From contig JAKQJK010000088.1 in NCBI GenBank assembly GCA_029561195.1, positions 1-52,107 of the forward strand: a stretch of DNA of 52,107 bases, given 5' to 3'. This document shows positions 28,290 to 37,100 of this stretch, piece after piece (the stretch's first letter is position 1; every line of letters starts with the position of its first letter). The position numbers and the translations under genes were made by a program. The stretch is from Pseudomonadota bacterium. GTDB lineage: Bacteria > Pseudomonadota > Gammaproteobacteria > Burkholderiales > Burkholderiaceae_C. A model generated the notes under the pieces. It was not told the origin of the DNA. It searched no databases and saw nothing but the letters and a program-made list of their open reading frames with translations.

Positions 28290-29102
28290 ATGATGCCGTT
28301 GATGGGCTGCGACTTCACCAGCCGTCCAACCATTAAAAAGCCAATTATTTTAGCCATCGGGACCTCGCAGAATGGGCGTGTCCAGCTATTAAAACTGGAG
28401 CGCTTGAGTTCACTGAACTCGTTTGAAGCTTGGTTGAATCAAAACCCGTACTGGCTGGGTGCGCTGGACCTCCCATTTGGATTGCCACGGGAATTAGTGG
28501 AGACGCTGACTTGGCCAACGCAATGGGAGGCCTGCATTCGTCACTATGAAGGTTTGAGTCGTGCAGACATTCGCGCCGCGTTTGCTGCTTTTTGCGATGC
28601 ACGGCCCGCGGGTCAAAAATTTGCGCATCGGGCTACCGACATTCCAGCGGGATCCAGCCCGTCGATGAAATGGGTGAACCCACCAGTCGCTTATATGCTG
28701 CATGCAGGTGTGCCACTGTTGCTGAACTCGGGTGTGCACCTGCCAGGTCTGTATTCAGGTGACCTACGCCGGGTAGCACTGGAAGGCTATCCCGGATTGC
28801 TTGCACGGGAGGTCATTGGCAAGCGCAGTTACAAGAGTGATGACAAAGCAAAACAGACACCGGATCGCTTGATCGCCCGCAAAGACCTGCTGGGTGCACT
28901 GGAGAATGGTCGTACGCGCTTAGGGTTTCGCCTGAAACTAACACATGCCCAGCACGATACTCTGGTAGACGATGCGAGTGGGGATTCGCTTGATGCCGTG
29001 TTATGCCTTTTGCAGGCTGCATGGGCCCAGGCGCGCGGTGCGCCGGGGTACGGTTTGCCCAAGACGATGGATCCTCTCGAAGGCTGGATCGTTACTGCCT
29101 GA
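28290..29102 (+). CDS. DUF429 domain protein
   Basis: 270 residues. Begins MGCDFTSRPTIKKPIILAIG and contains GALDLPFGLPRELVE, EGYPGLLAREVIG and DSLDAVLCLLQAAWA. These acidic motifs are typical of DUF429, a family predicted to have an RNase H-like fold with possible nuclease activity; biochemical function is not established to my knowledge. The start may be 28290, 28293 or 28302; GGCGGG upstream favours 28290. It follows the BLUF gene by 29 nt in the same direction and converges with the MinD-like gene. Confidence 0.85.
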   Translation: MMPLMGCDFTSRPTIKKPIILAIGTSQNGRVQLLKLERLSSLNSFEAWLNQNPYWLGALDLPFGLPRELVETLTWPTQWEACIRHYEGLSRADIRAAFAAFCDARPAGQKFAHRATDIPAGSSPSMKWVNPPVAYMLHAGVPLLLNSGVHLPGLYSGDLRRVALEGYPGLLAREVIGKRSYKSDDKAKQTPDRLIARKDLLGALENGRTRLGFRLKLTHAQHDTLVDDASGDSLDAVLCLLQAAWAQARGAPGYGLPKTMDPLEGWIVTA

Positions 29103-29109
29103 TGGCAGG

Positions 29110-29946
29110 CTAAGGCTGTTGTGGAAGGACAGTTTCCATCACTTTGGCTGCCAGTTGTGATATTGCCAGACCGGCGGGGCAGCCCGGCATGGTCTGCATA
29201 AGCAGCTGGCGTTTCATCACGGCCTGTCGCACCATAGGATCTGCAGGAATATCGCCGAGGTGCAGCAGTTTCACACTGTGTCCTGGCTCTGAGGTAACAA
29301 AACGGTCAAGAACCTGTTGTAACTGCGCCGTGATGGCGCGACCGTCGCCCAAACGGGCCGTCTGGTTGACGATCAGCCGAACGGCTTTTCGACCCTGTTG
29401 TCCAACGAGGACCTTAATGGTGGCATAGGCATCCGTAAGCGAGGTTGGCTCCGGTGTTGCGACAACCAGCACTTCGGACGCCAGCGAGACAGCAAACAAA
29501 ACAACGTCCGAAATGCCTGCCCCGGTATCCAGCAGCAGCACGTCATAGTGGGGTACCAGTCCGCTCATGATGCGCAGAAAATCATCGCGCACCTCGGGCG
29601 TCAGACGGGAGTATTCAACCATGCCCGAACCCGCCAACAAGACCGAGAAGCCGCCAGGCGCCTTGATGATGGCTTGCTCCAGCTTGGCTTTGCCAGTGAA
29701 TACGTCGTGCAGGGTGATCTTGGGGTAAAGATTGAGTACAACATCCAGATTGGCTAATCCGAGATCCGCGTCCAGCACCAATACCCGGAGTCCGCGCTTG
29801 GCTAGCGCCGCTGCCAGATTGGCAGAGACAAATGTCTTGCCAACGCCGCCCTTACCACTGGTAACGGCCAACACCTTGCTGAAAGGCACTAAGGGGACAC
29901 TGGGCGGCTTCGCACTCTCCAGAGTCGTGGGTTGTTTTTCACTCAT
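29110..29946 (-). CDS. MinD/ParA-family ATPase, FlhG-like
   Basis: 278 residues with a deviant Walker A SGKGGVGKT at ~30-38 including the signature lysine, then VLVLDADLGLANLDVVL and LLLDTGAGISDVVL. These are marks of the MinD/FlhG/FleN branch, dimeric ATPases that set cell position or flagellar number. No clear C-terminal amphipathic membrane-targeting helix like that of MinD is obvious. No minC, minE or flagellar genes are nearby. It starts inside the stop of a diguanylate cyclase gene (4-nt overlap), suggesting a functional pair. The upstream in-frame ATG at 30003 is within that gene and rejected. Confidence 0.88.
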   Translation of the reverse strand: MSEKQPTTLESAKPPSVPLVPFSKVLAVTSGKGGVGKTFVSANLAAALAKRGLRVLVLDADLGLANLDVVLNLYPKITLHDVFTGKAKLEQAIIKAPGGFSVLLAGSGMVEYSRLTPEVRDDFLRIMSGLVPHYDVLLLDTGAGISDVVLFAVSLASEVLVVATPEPTSLTDAYATIKVLVGQQGRKAVRLIVNQTARLGDGRAITAQLQQVLDRFVTSEPGHSVKLLHLGDIPADPMVRQAVMKRQLLMQTMPGCPAGLAISQLAAKVMETVLPQQP

Positions 29947-30731
29947 GAGGTTACCTTTTGTGCGGCATTGCTGGAGCCATCGCCCTGAATGGCCTCGATC
30001 CACGCAGGTTCGCCCATTGCGAGGTGGCCGAACAGCATGTTTTTCTCTTCGGCGCTGACAGAAATGACCTGCTGATGATCAATGCAGACCCGGTTGCGAC
30101 CCTCGGCCTTGGCTCTGTACAACTGAACATCGGCCCGCTCGGTCCACAGTGTGTTCGTTGACCGCACCCACTCCGGTGCAAATGCACCGCCGATGCTGAC
30201 TGTGACATTGAGTGTGACTAGCGGTGAAATGGGGATGGGTAGCGACTCCACGGCGTGGCGGATTCGCTCGGCAACCGCTGCGCCAAACGACACCTGACAG
30301 TTGGGCAACACCACTGCAAATTCTTCACCGCCATAGCGAGCTACGGTATCCATCGGTCGAACGCAACCTGCCAGACACTTGGCAATGGCCTGCAAGACCT
30401 GGTCACCAGCCTGATGGCCATGCGTGTCGTTCACCTTCTTGAAGTGATCAATGTCGAGCATCAGCAGCAGCGCTGAATCTCCAGATCTGGCAACCACCTC
30501 TATGCCGCGTTCCAGAACCGAGTGAAATTGCCGACGGTTGGCCAGGCCTGTCAGCGGATCCTTGAGAGATAACTCGCACAGACCATCTATGACACCCTGC
30601 AGATAAGCAACTGACGACTTCTGTGGGGACACCAATCCATCCACTGCGCCACTGTGTTTGAGTAGCGCCAGTGCATCACCCAGACTCAGGTCGGGCAGGT
30701 TGACAGGGGCAGGATTAGTTGAATCGACCAC
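29943..30731 (-). CDS. Diguanylate cyclase (GGDEF domain)
   Basis: 262 residues. Makes cyclic di-GMP from two GTP. The catalytic GGEEF is at 134-138 and the product-inhibition I-site RPMD is at 125-128, exactly five residues before it, so feedback inhibition is likely. The N-terminal 50 residues are helical with no recognised sensor domain and no membrane segment; the C-terminal ~45 residues extend beyond GGDEF. It is cytoplasmic. It is transcribed ahead of the MinD/FlhG-like gene with ATGA overlap. Confidence 0.94.
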   Translation of the reverse strand: MVDSTNPAPVNLPDLSLGDALALLKHSGAVDGLVSPQKSSVAYLQGVIDGLCELSLKDPLTGLANRRQFHSVLERGIEVVARSGDSALLLMLDIDHFKKVNDTHGHQAGDQVLQAIAKCLAGCVRPMDTVARYGGEEFAVVLPNCQVSFGAAVAERIRHAVESLPIPISPLVTLNVTVSIGGAFAPEWVRSTNTLWTERADVQLYRAKAEGRNRVCIDHQQVISVSAEEKNMLFGHLAMGEPAWIEAIQGDGSSNAAQKVTS

Positions 30732-30855
30732 AGGGTAATTGGGATAGGATCGGGGAAAGTCTAACAGGACGACCTGTTTTCAAGTTGGGGAAATCGGCCA
30801 GATTTCCTAGGCATTATTTGAGCTTGGTAATGATCAGGGTGTCTTCGGCAAGTCA

Positions 30856-32580
30856 ATGAAGGTTTTGATGCAACTGTTACCCCGCTGGATCGCGAGCTAC
30901 CCGCGAGAACGTTTGTCCGATGACCTGGTCGCCGGCGTAATTGTGGCGGTGCTGGTCATACCCCAGAGCCTGGCGTATGCCCTGCTTGCGGGCCTGCCAC
31001 CCCAGGCTGGCCTGTACGTCAGCATCTTTCCCGTTATTGCTTACGCTTTGTTGGGCAGCAGCATGACCCAGGCGGTTGGTCCCGTAGCCATTACATCCAT
31101 CATGACATATGCCGTGTTAAGTCCCCTGGAAGTGCCCGGCAGTCCGCAGTACATAGCGCTGGCGGCCGGGTTGTCACTGTGCTCCGGTGTGTTAGTTCTG
31201 GCCTTTGGAGCGTTGCGGTTGGGGTTTCTTTCACAACTTCTCAGTCGACCGGTCGTCAGTGGATTTATTTCTGGCTCGGCTCTTTTGATTGTTGTCAGCC
31301 AACTCAAGTTTTTACTTGGGGTGACGGTAAATAATTCCAGCACATGGCGGGTTTTACGGTCCCTCTATGACAAGCTTTCTCAGACCAACTCCACCACACT
31401 ACTGATTGGTGTGGTTACTTTGACAGTGCTGTTTTCGTCTCGCATGTGGCTTGTAGCCGCCGCCGGAAAGTTCGGCCTTTCGAAGCTGCACGCGGAATTT
31501 TTTGTTCGTGTTATGCCATTGCTGGTTTTGGTTGTTGCCACGCTGTTTGTGGTTTTTCTTAATCTGGACCTCGCGCAAGGTGTCGCGGTGGTGGGTCTCG
31601 TGCCGGAAGGACTTGCCTCTTTGACGTTGTTTTCCCCTGATCTGGAGTCTATTAAAACGCTGGCCACACCCGCCCTGGTTCTAGCCTTCATCGGCATGGT
31701 CCAAAATATCACCATGGCCCAGGCGTTGGCAGTCAAGCGACACGAGCGCGTGGATCCCAACCGGGAACTGGTTGGACTGGGCACTGCCAATGTTGTAGCA
31801 GCCTTTTACGGTGGCATGCCTGTGGGTGGCGGTCTTTCCCGGTCCGCCATCAACACCGCTGCGGGCGCCCAAACGCCGCTAGCCAGCATTGTGTCCGCGT
31901 TGGTGCTGCTGGGTATTGTGTTGATGGGCACGCACTGGTTTGCCAGATTGCCACTTGTTGTACTGGCCGCCAGCATTGTGGTCGCAGCCGTCAGCATGAT
32001 AGATATCAAAGCGTTCCGCCAGGCCTGGTCCTATGACCGCGCGGATGCTATGGCTTTGTTGGGTACCGCTATGGGCGTGCTTTTACTGGGTCTTGAGTGG
32101 GGAATCGCCCTGGGTATCGGGTTATCGCTTGCAATGCTGCTGTTGCGGGCGAGTACGCCTCACATCGCGGTTATTGGCCGGATTGCTGGTACGGAACACT
32201 TTCGCAATATCGAGCGGCACGGTGTGGAGACCATTCCCGGTGTACTTTTTTTGCGAATCGATGAAAGCCTGTTTTTTGGTAACCTGAACGCCGTGGAGTC
32301 GCGCCTGAGCACTGAGTTGGCAAGGGCGCCAGACACGCATGATGTGGTATTGATCATGAGTGCTGTGAACAGGGTGGACGCGACGGCCATGGAGGTTCTG
32401 ACGGATATCAACCGTGAGTTGGGTGAGCGTCGTATCCGGTTGCATCTGGCTGAGGTTAAGGGACCCGTGCAGGATCGCCTCGTCAATTCACCGCTTTGGA
32501 AAGCCCTGTCTGGAGGTGTTCATCTCTCGGTAAACAGTGCCTATGAGGTGCTGGCGACTTCCGGGAAGGTACATACATGA
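30856..32580 (+). CDS. SulP-family anion transporter with STAS domain (first)
   Basis: 574 residues. Inner-membrane SLC26/SulP transporter with 10-14 hydrophobic segments after the signature DDLVAGVIVAVLVIPQSLAYALL (landmarks IPQSLAYALL and GLPPQAGLY). The cytoplasmic C-terminal STAS domain occupies roughly the last 120 residues (VVLIMSAVNRVDATAMEVL). Likely substrate is sulfate, bicarbonate or a dicarboxylate; this cannot be decided. The upstream 124-nt gap shows no clear promoter and the start has little Shine-Dalgarno. It overlaps the YkvA gene by 4 nt. Confidence 0.92.
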   Translation: MKVLMQLLPRWIASYPRERLSDDLVAGVIVAVLVIPQSLAYALLAGLPPQAGLYVSIFPVIAYALLGSSMTQAVGPVAITSIMTYAVLSPLEVPGSPQYIALAAGLSLCSGVLVLAFGALRLGFLSQLLSRPVVSGFISGSALLIVVSQLKFLLGVTVNNSSTWRVLRSLYDKLSQTNSTTLLIGVVTLTVLFSSRMWLVAAAGKFGLSKLHAEFFVRVMPLLVLVVATLFVVFLNLDLAQGVAVVGLVPEGLASLTLFSPDLESIKTLATPALVLAFIGMVQNITMAQALAVKRHERVDPNRELVGLGTANVVAAFYGGMPVGGGLSRSAINTAAGAQTPLASIVSALVLLGIVLMGTHWFARLPLVVLAASIVVAAVSMIDIKAFRQAWSYDRADAMALLGTAMGVLLLGLEWGIALGIGLSLAMLLLRASTPHIAVIGRIAGTEHFRNIERHGVETIPGVLFLRIDESLFFGNLNAVESRLSTELARAPDTHDVVLIMSAVNRVDATAMEVLTDINRELGERRIRLHLAEVKGPVQDRLVNSPLWKALSGGVHLSVNSAYEVLATSGKVHT

Positions 32581-32972
32581 AATCACTCAAGTTTTTCGCT
32601 ATTGCCAACAAGGCAACGCTGATTCATTATTTGACGGCACTTTGGCTTTTGTTGAAAGACCCGCGTACCCCGCTGGCAGCCAAACTGGTCGCTGGTGTCG
32701 TCGTGGCTTATGCTCTGAGCCCCATTGACCTAATCCCTGATTTCATCCCGGTGCTTGGCTTGCTGGACGACGTTATTCTGGTCCCGTTGGGGGTGGCATT
32801 AGCAGTCAAGCTGGTGCCCACGCCGCTATGGGCGGAAATGCGGCAGCAGGCAGAAAGCTTTCAGGGACGTTTGCCAAAAATGATGTGGGGCCTACTGATC
32901 GTAGCTGCAATCTGGTTGGTGTTGTTGGCCGCCTTCATTTATTGGTTGGTGCATTCCGTACTCAACGCATGA
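32577..32972 (+). CDS. YkvA/DUF1232 family membrane protein
   Basis: 131 residues. The DUF1232 motif YALSPIDLIPDFIPVLGLLDD lies at about 45-65, with a second hydrophobic segment near the C-terminus (LLIVAAIWLVLLAAFIYWLV). Small inner-membrane proteins of this family have no established activity. It overlaps both neighbours by 4 nt (ATGA at each end), so SulP, YkvA and nuclease are made from one transcript. Confidence 0.9.
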   Translation: MKSLKFFAIANKATLIHYLTALWLLLKDPRTPLAAKLVAGVVVAYALSPIDLIPDFIPVLGLLDDVILVPLGVALAVKLVPTPLWAEMRQQAESFQGRLPKMMWGLLIVAAIWLVLLAAFIYWLVHSVLNA

Positions 32973-33451
32973 AGATTTGGCTACCGGTGTTGGCTACCGT
33001 GTTTGCCGCGTGTTGCGTGCATTCCGCAGAGCCTTGGCCGGGTGTCGTGACCCGGGTTTCTGATGGCGACACACTTTGGGTCCGCCCGGCCAGTGGTGGT
33101 AAACCGCGCAAGGTGCGAATTGATGGCATCGATGCTCCGGAGATTTGTCAGATCTGGGGGCCTCAATCGCGCGATGCGTTGGCGAAGCGGCTTTTGCGCC
33201 AGACTGTGCTGGTGCAGGTTCGAAGCAAAGACAGCTATGACCGCACGCTGGCCAATCTCAAGTTCAGAGGTGAAGATGTGGGCGATTGGATGGTAAAGCG
33301 TGGATATGCGTGGTCATACCACTACCAGCGCAACGTGGGCCCATATCCTGAGCAGGAGATGCAGGCGAGGGCCAATCGACGCGGGCTCTTTGCTCATATA
33401 CGGTTCATCCGGCCCAGGGAATTCCGGAAAGAACACGGCGCCTGCAAATGA
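32969..33451 (+). CDS. Thermonuclease-family (SNase-like) secreted nuclease
   Basis: 160 residues. A Sec signal peptide covers about 1-20 (MKIWLPVLATVFAACCVHSA), possibly a lipoprotein-like Cys region at 15-16. The staphylococcal nuclease fold follows: VTRVSDGDTLWV, VRIDGIDAPE, SYDRTLA. Residues equivalent to the catalytic trio are Arg50, Glu58 and Arg92, so it should be an active Ca2+-dependent nuclease in the periplasm or outside. The ATG at 32969 overlaps the YkvA stop. Its stop abuts the convergent thiF-like gene with no gap. Confidence 0.9.
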   Translation: MKIWLPVLATVFAACCVHSAEPWPGVVTRVSDGDTLWVRPASGGKPRKVRIDGIDAPEICQIWGPQSRDALAKRLLRQTVLVQVRSKDSYDRTLANLKFRGEDVGDWMVKRGYAWSYHYQRNVGPYPEQEMQARANRRGLFAHIRFIRPREFRKEHGACK

Positions 33452-34204
33452 TCAGTGACGCGAGCCACATACCACGCATGAAGTATTGCGGGGCAGGCCG
33501 ATATCGCTCCACTCCATCGAACGTCCGTCAAGCATGAGCAGACGTCCAGCAATAGATTGTCCTGCCCCGCTGAGTAGCTTCAGGGCTTCTGCCGCCTGCA
33601 TGGAGCCGATGATGCCAACCAGAGGAGCGAACACCCCCATTGTTGCGCAGCGGGTTTCTTCAAAGTTGGCGTCCGGAGGGAAGACACAGGCATAGCAGGG
33701 CGAATGGTCATCACGAGCGTCATACACGCTGATCTGCCCATCAAAACGAATGGCCGCCCCGGATACGAGGGGTTTGCGATGTTTGACACAGGCTGCATTG
33801 ACCGCCTGCCGAGTGGCAAAGTTGTCGCAACAGTCCAGTACCACATCAGTTTGCTCTACCAGGGTGTCTAGCAGACCAGCATTGGCACGGGCCTGAATGA
33901 CAGTTACGGTCACATCGGGGTTGATTGCTGCAATAGCCACTTTGGCGGAAGTAACCTTGGTCTCTCCCACGCGAGCAGTGGTATGCGCGATCTGCCGCTG
34001 TAAGTTAGTGAGGTCCACAGTATCGTCATCGACCAGTGTGATGTGCCCGACACCAGCAGAGCCCAGATACAGCCCAACGGGTGAGCCCAACCCGCCAGCG
34101 CCAACTATCAGCGCGCGGCCACTGGAGATCTTCTCCTGTCCCTCGATGCCAATTTCGTTCAGCAGGATGTGGCGCGAGTAGCGCAGAAGCTGGTCATCTG
34201 TCAT
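33452..34204 (-). CDS. ThiF/MoeB/HesA-family adenylyltransferase
   Basis: 250 residues. E1-like enzyme that adenylates the C-terminal glycine of a sulfur-carrier protein (MoaD or ThiS). ATP-binding VGAGGLGSPVG at 34-44 and the zinc-binding pairs CYAC near 173 and CVVC near 245 are all present. TRQAVNAACVKH and FAPLVGIIGSMQAAEALK are family features. It sits downstream of ctpA with a 39-nt gap; no moaD or thiS is nearby, so MoeB versus ThiF cannot be resolved. Confidence 0.92.
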   Translation of the reverse strand: MTDDQLLRYSRHILLNEIGIEGQEKISSGRALIVGAGGLGSPVGLYLGSAGVGHITLVDDDTVDLTNLQRQIAHTTARVGETKVTSAKVAIAAINPDVTVTVIQARANAGLLDTLVEQTDVVLDCCDNFATRQAVNAACVKHRKPLVSGAAIRFDGQISVYDARDDHSPCYACVFPPDANFEETRCATMGVFAPLVGIIGSMQAAEALKLLSGAGQSIAGRLLMLDGRSMEWSDIGLPRNTSCVVCGSRH

Positions 34205-34243
34205 GGTGGAGCCGTCGCATCAGCTCTTGTAGGCATGGCAGGC

Positions 34244-35680
34244 CTAGTTTTCCTTAATCTCTTCCTTGCGCTCGGTCAGCGTTTTGCTGACCATGACAGG
34301 GCGACCCTTGAGTTTATTGATGGCCTGCATAAGCGGAAAGTCTTTGTCAGAGCCGAACTCAGCCACTTTGCGGTCTGCAGCAGGTTTTTTGGATTCGTCT
34401 TCCAGTTTTTTCAGTGCTTCGTCACGTGCTTTCTCGCGAGCAACATCTTTCTTTTCTACGCCCTGGCCGCTATTGAGGTGCTTTTCAAGATCCGCTTCGC
34501 GCGTACGCAGCGCCGCGAACAAGTTACCTTCTTCGGTTTCATCGACCATCACATCCGGCACGATTCCCTTGGCCTGAATTGAGCGGCCACTCGGCGTGTA
34601 ATAGCGGGCCGTGGTGATCTTCAGGCCGGTGTCAGGTCCCAACGGGCGAACCGTCTGTACCGATCCTTTGCCAAAGGTCTGGTTACCCATGATCACGCCA
34701 CGTTTGTAGTCCTGCAACGCGCCAGCCACGATTTCACTTGCGGATGCCGAGCCTTCATTGACCAGCACCACCAGCGGGATGGTCTTCAGGCTTGCAGGAA
34801 GGCGCTTTAGTGGATCTGGGCCACCGCGGCGCTGATAAAACTCGGGCGACGCCTTATAAGTGAATTTGCTATCTGCCAATTGTCCATTGGTGGAGACCAC
34901 AGTGACGTTTTCCGGCAGAAATGCTGCAGACACCGCCACGGCGGCGTCCAGTAGCCCACCCGGATCGTTACGCAGATCCAACACCATACCTTTGAGGTTG
35001 GGGTCCTGCTTGTAAACCTCTTCCACCTTGCGTGCAAAGTCATCGACAGTTCGCTCCTGGAACTGGCTCAATCGGATCCAGGCATAGCCCGGTTCCATCA
35101 CTTTGCCACGAACCGACTGGGTACGAATTTCTTCACGTGTAATCGTGACGGGGAAACTGCGGTTTTCATCTTTACGGAAGATGGTGAGGATAACCTTGGT
35201 GTTAGGCTCGCCACGCATGCGCTTGACGGCTTCGTTCAGTGGCAGGCCTTTGACTGCCGTGTCGTCGATTTTGGTGATCAGGTCATTGGTTTTGAGACCA
35301 GCCCGAAATGCAGGCGACCCTTCGATTGGCGTCACCACCTTGACCAGTCCATCTTCCTGTGTGATCTCAATGCCTACGCCCACAAAACGGCCTGAGGTAC
35401 CTTCTCGGAATTCCTTGAAAGATTTTTTATCGAAATATTGCGAATGTGGGTCCAGACTCGCAACCATACCGGTAATGGCTTCGGTGATGAGTTTTTTCTC
35501 GTCCACGGGTTCTACGTAGTCACTTTTGACGATGCCGAATACGGAGGCTAGTTGCTGCAACTCTTCCAGCGGAAGTGGCGCCAGCGTTCCGCGCGCAACT
35601 GTTTGAAGCGATACCGTCGTCAGCGCTCCGGCAACAACGCCCACAGAAATCCAGCCCGCAATTTTCAGTTTTTGACCCAT
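34244..35680 (-). CDS. ctpA: Carboxyl-terminal processing protease (S41 family)
   Basis: 478 residues. Periplasmic protease with an N-terminal signal anchor (IAGWISVGVVAGALTTVSLQ). A PDZ domain lies at about 95-180 (VGVGIEITQEDGLVKVV) and a tail-specific protease domain follows. The catalytic dyad is inferred as Ser313 in NEGSASASE and Lys338 in FGKGSVQT, by the family spacing of 25. A charged C-terminal tail (from ~400) is rich in Lys and Glu. It probably processes cell-wall enzymes or other exported proteins. It lies between gpmA and the thiF-like gene on the minus strand. Confidence 0.95.
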   Translation of the reverse strand: MGQKLKIAGWISVGVVAGALTTVSLQTVARGTLAPLPLEELQQLASVFGIVKSDYVEPVDEKKLITEAITGMVASLDPHSQYFDKKSFKEFREGTSGRFVGVGIEITQEDGLVKVVTPIEGSPAFRAGLKTNDLITKIDDTAVKGLPLNEAVKRMRGEPNTKVILTIFRKDENRSFPVTITREEIRTQSVRGKVMEPGYAWIRLSQFQERTVDDFARKVEEVYKQDPNLKGMVLDLRNDPGGLLDAAVAVSAAFLPENVTVVSTNGQLADSKFTYKASPEFYQRRGGPDPLKRLPASLKTIPLVVLVNEGSASASEIVAGALQDYKRGVIMGNQTFGKGSVQTVRPLGPDTGLKITTARYYTPSGRSIQAKGIVPDVMVDETEEGNLFAALRTREADLEKHLNSGQGVEKKDVAREKARDEALKKLEDESKKPAADRKVAEFGSDKDFPLMQAINKLKGRPVMVSKTLTERKEEIKEN

Positions 35681-35725
35681 ATAACATCCTGTGCAGCAAA
35701 AACTGCCGCTTCAATATACACCTTG

Positions 35726-35742
35726 GAGGCAAGCTTTGCCTC
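35726..35742. other. Stem-loop in the gpmA-ctpA gap
   Basis: GAGGCAA (35726-35732) and TTGCCTC (35736-35742) form a perfect 7-bp stem with a 3-nt loop. It lies in the 132-nt gap between the gpmA stop and the ctpA start. No T run follows on either strand, so it is not a canonical terminator. A partial terminator or mRNA-stability element is possible. Confidence 0.4.
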
Positions 35743-35812
35743 TCAGTTCCCCTGTGCTCGAGTATTTGAGGGCAACCAGCTGGTGGCAATCGTCAAATCT
35801 GGTCGAATTTAC

Positions 35813-36556
35813 TCAAGCTTTACCTTGGGCCGCCACGGCGGCAGCGGCTTTGGCGGCAACTTCGGCATCGCCTAGGTAGTAATGGCGAATCGGTTTCAGG
35901 TTGGCGTCCAGCTCGTAAACCAGAGGAATACCGTTGGGGATGTTGACCCCGACAATATCGTTATCGGCGATGTTATCCAGATACTTCACCAATGCGCGGA
36001 TGGAATTTCCGTGCGCTGCCACAACGATGCGCTTGCCGGCCTTGATGGCAGGCGCCATGGATTCGCTCCAGAAAGGCATTACCCGCGCAACGGTGTCCTT
36101 CAGGCACTCTGTAAGTGGTATCTGGTCAGGTTGCAGTCTGGCATAGCGGACATCACCCCGCTCACAGCGAGGGTCTGTAGCTTCTAGCGCCGGAGGCGGC
36201 GTGTCGTAGCTACGGCGCCACACCAGCACCTGTGCGTCGCCGTACTGTTTGGCCATGTCGGCTTTGTTCAGCCCTTGCAGAGCCCCGTAATGGCGCTCAT
36301 TGAGGCGCCAGCTGTGCACTACAGGCAGCCAGGTACGGTCCATTTCGTCCAGACAGTGCCACAGGGTCCGCGTAGCTCGCTTTAGTACGCTGGTGTAAGC
36401 CAAATCAAAGTCATATCCCTCGCTTTTTAGCAATCGCCCGGAATTTTTTGCCTGTTCAATGCCGGTGGGTGTCAAATCCACATCAGTCCAGCCAGTGAAG
36501 CGATTTTCAAGGTTCCAGGTGGATTCGCCATGGCGGACGAGAACAAGTTTGTACAT
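35813..36556 (-). CDS. gpmA: Phosphoglycerate mutase, 2,3-BPG dependent
   Basis: 247 residues. Interconverts 3- and 2-phosphoglycerate in glycolysis and gluconeogenesis. The phosphohistidine motif VRHGESTWN places His9, with [29 protein letters not shown] and the second catalytic His in [15 protein letters not shown]. The C-terminus carries an Ala-rich tail. The start at 36556 ([10 protein letters not shown]) matches the family; an in-frame ATG at 36613 would add 19 residues. Divergent from the rhodanese gene. Confidence 0.97.
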   Translation of the reverse strand: MYKLVLVRHGESTWNLENRFTGWTDVDLTPTGIEQAKNSGRLLKSEGYDFDLAYTSVLKRATRTLWHCLDEMDRTWLPVVHSWRLNERHYGALQGLNKADMAKQYGDAQVLVWRRSYDTPPPALEATDPRCERGDVRYARLQPDQIPLTECLKDTVARVMPFWSESMAPAIKAGKRIVVAAHGNSIRALVKYLDNIADNDIVGVNIPNGIPLVYELDANLKPIRHYYLGDAEVAAKAAAAVAAQGKA

Positions 36557-36615
36557 GTTTGGGGAGGAAGAGTTTGGGGAAATGGGGCCGCCTGCGAAGG
36601 CATGCCCCGCCATTC

Positions 36616-36621
36616 TATAAA
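36616..36621 (+). promoter_or_regulatory. Possible -10 box of the rhodanese-grxC unit
   Basis: TATAAA followed by AT at 36616-36623, about 40 nt before the rhodanese start, in the divergent gpmA/rhodanese gap. No good -35 is found at 17 nt. It is reported because TATAAAAT stands out in a GC-rich gap. Confidence 0.35.
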
Positions 36622-36660
36622 ATGACTGGTTTTACAGTTGGTAACAAGATTGGAATGTTT

Positions 36661-37068
36661 GTGAAATTCATTATGGATAACTGGATGCTGCTGGCTGTTG
36701 CGTTTGCATCGGGCGCCATGTTGATATGGCCAGTGGTTCAGGGGGCAACCAATGCTGGCCTGAGTGCGGCGGGGGCTGTTCAGTTGATCAACCGCGAGAA
36801 AGCGGTGGTGATTGATGTTTGTGAAACCACCGAATTCGCGGCTGGGCATGTGGGGGGCGCTAAGAACATACCCCTGAGCCAGCTGGAGGAAAAACTGCCG
36901 GGAGTCGTCAAGAACAAGTCTGTGCCTGTCATTCTGGTCTGCCAAAGCGGCGCGCGCTCAGGGCGCGCAGTGGCAGTGGCGAAGAAGCTGGGTTATGAGC
37001 AGGCCCAGTCTCTGGGCGGTGGGCTCGGTGCCTGGAGATCCGCCAACCTGCCTATTGAAAAGGCCTGA
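36661..37068 (+). CDS. Membrane-anchored rhodanese-like protein
   Basis: 135 residues from a GTG start at 36661. One N-terminal membrane helix (~8-28, WMLLAVAFASGAMLIWPVV) anchors a rhodanese domain with active-site Cys94 in the loop VCQSGARSGRA. It probably handles sulfane sulfur or thiol chemistry at the membrane. The GTG start gives the family opening VKFIMDNW with GGA about 7 nt upstream; ATG at 36655, 36622 or 36559 are longer alternatives. It is followed 32 nt later by grxC and then secB, an order familiar from Burkholderiales. Confidence 0.9.
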   Translation: MKFIMDNWMLLAVAFASGAMLIWPVVQGATNAGLSAAGAVQLINREKAVVIDVCETTEFAAGHVGGAKNIPLSQLEEKLPGVVKNKSVPVILVCQSGARSGRAVAVAKKLGYEQAQSLGGGLGAWRSANLPIEKA

Positions 37069-37100
37069 TCAGGCCCGAAGTTAGCTCCCAGAGGTTCAAC

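Noticed and set aside
28340..28395. A possible sixth copy of the dispersed element on the minus strand inside the DUF429 gene (AATAGCTGGACACG ... GGCTAAAATAATT).
   Set aside because: The stretch encodes conserved family sequence at the DUF429 N-terminus, and the GCTA-N9-TAGC head is not present with correct spacing, so chance similarity is more likely.
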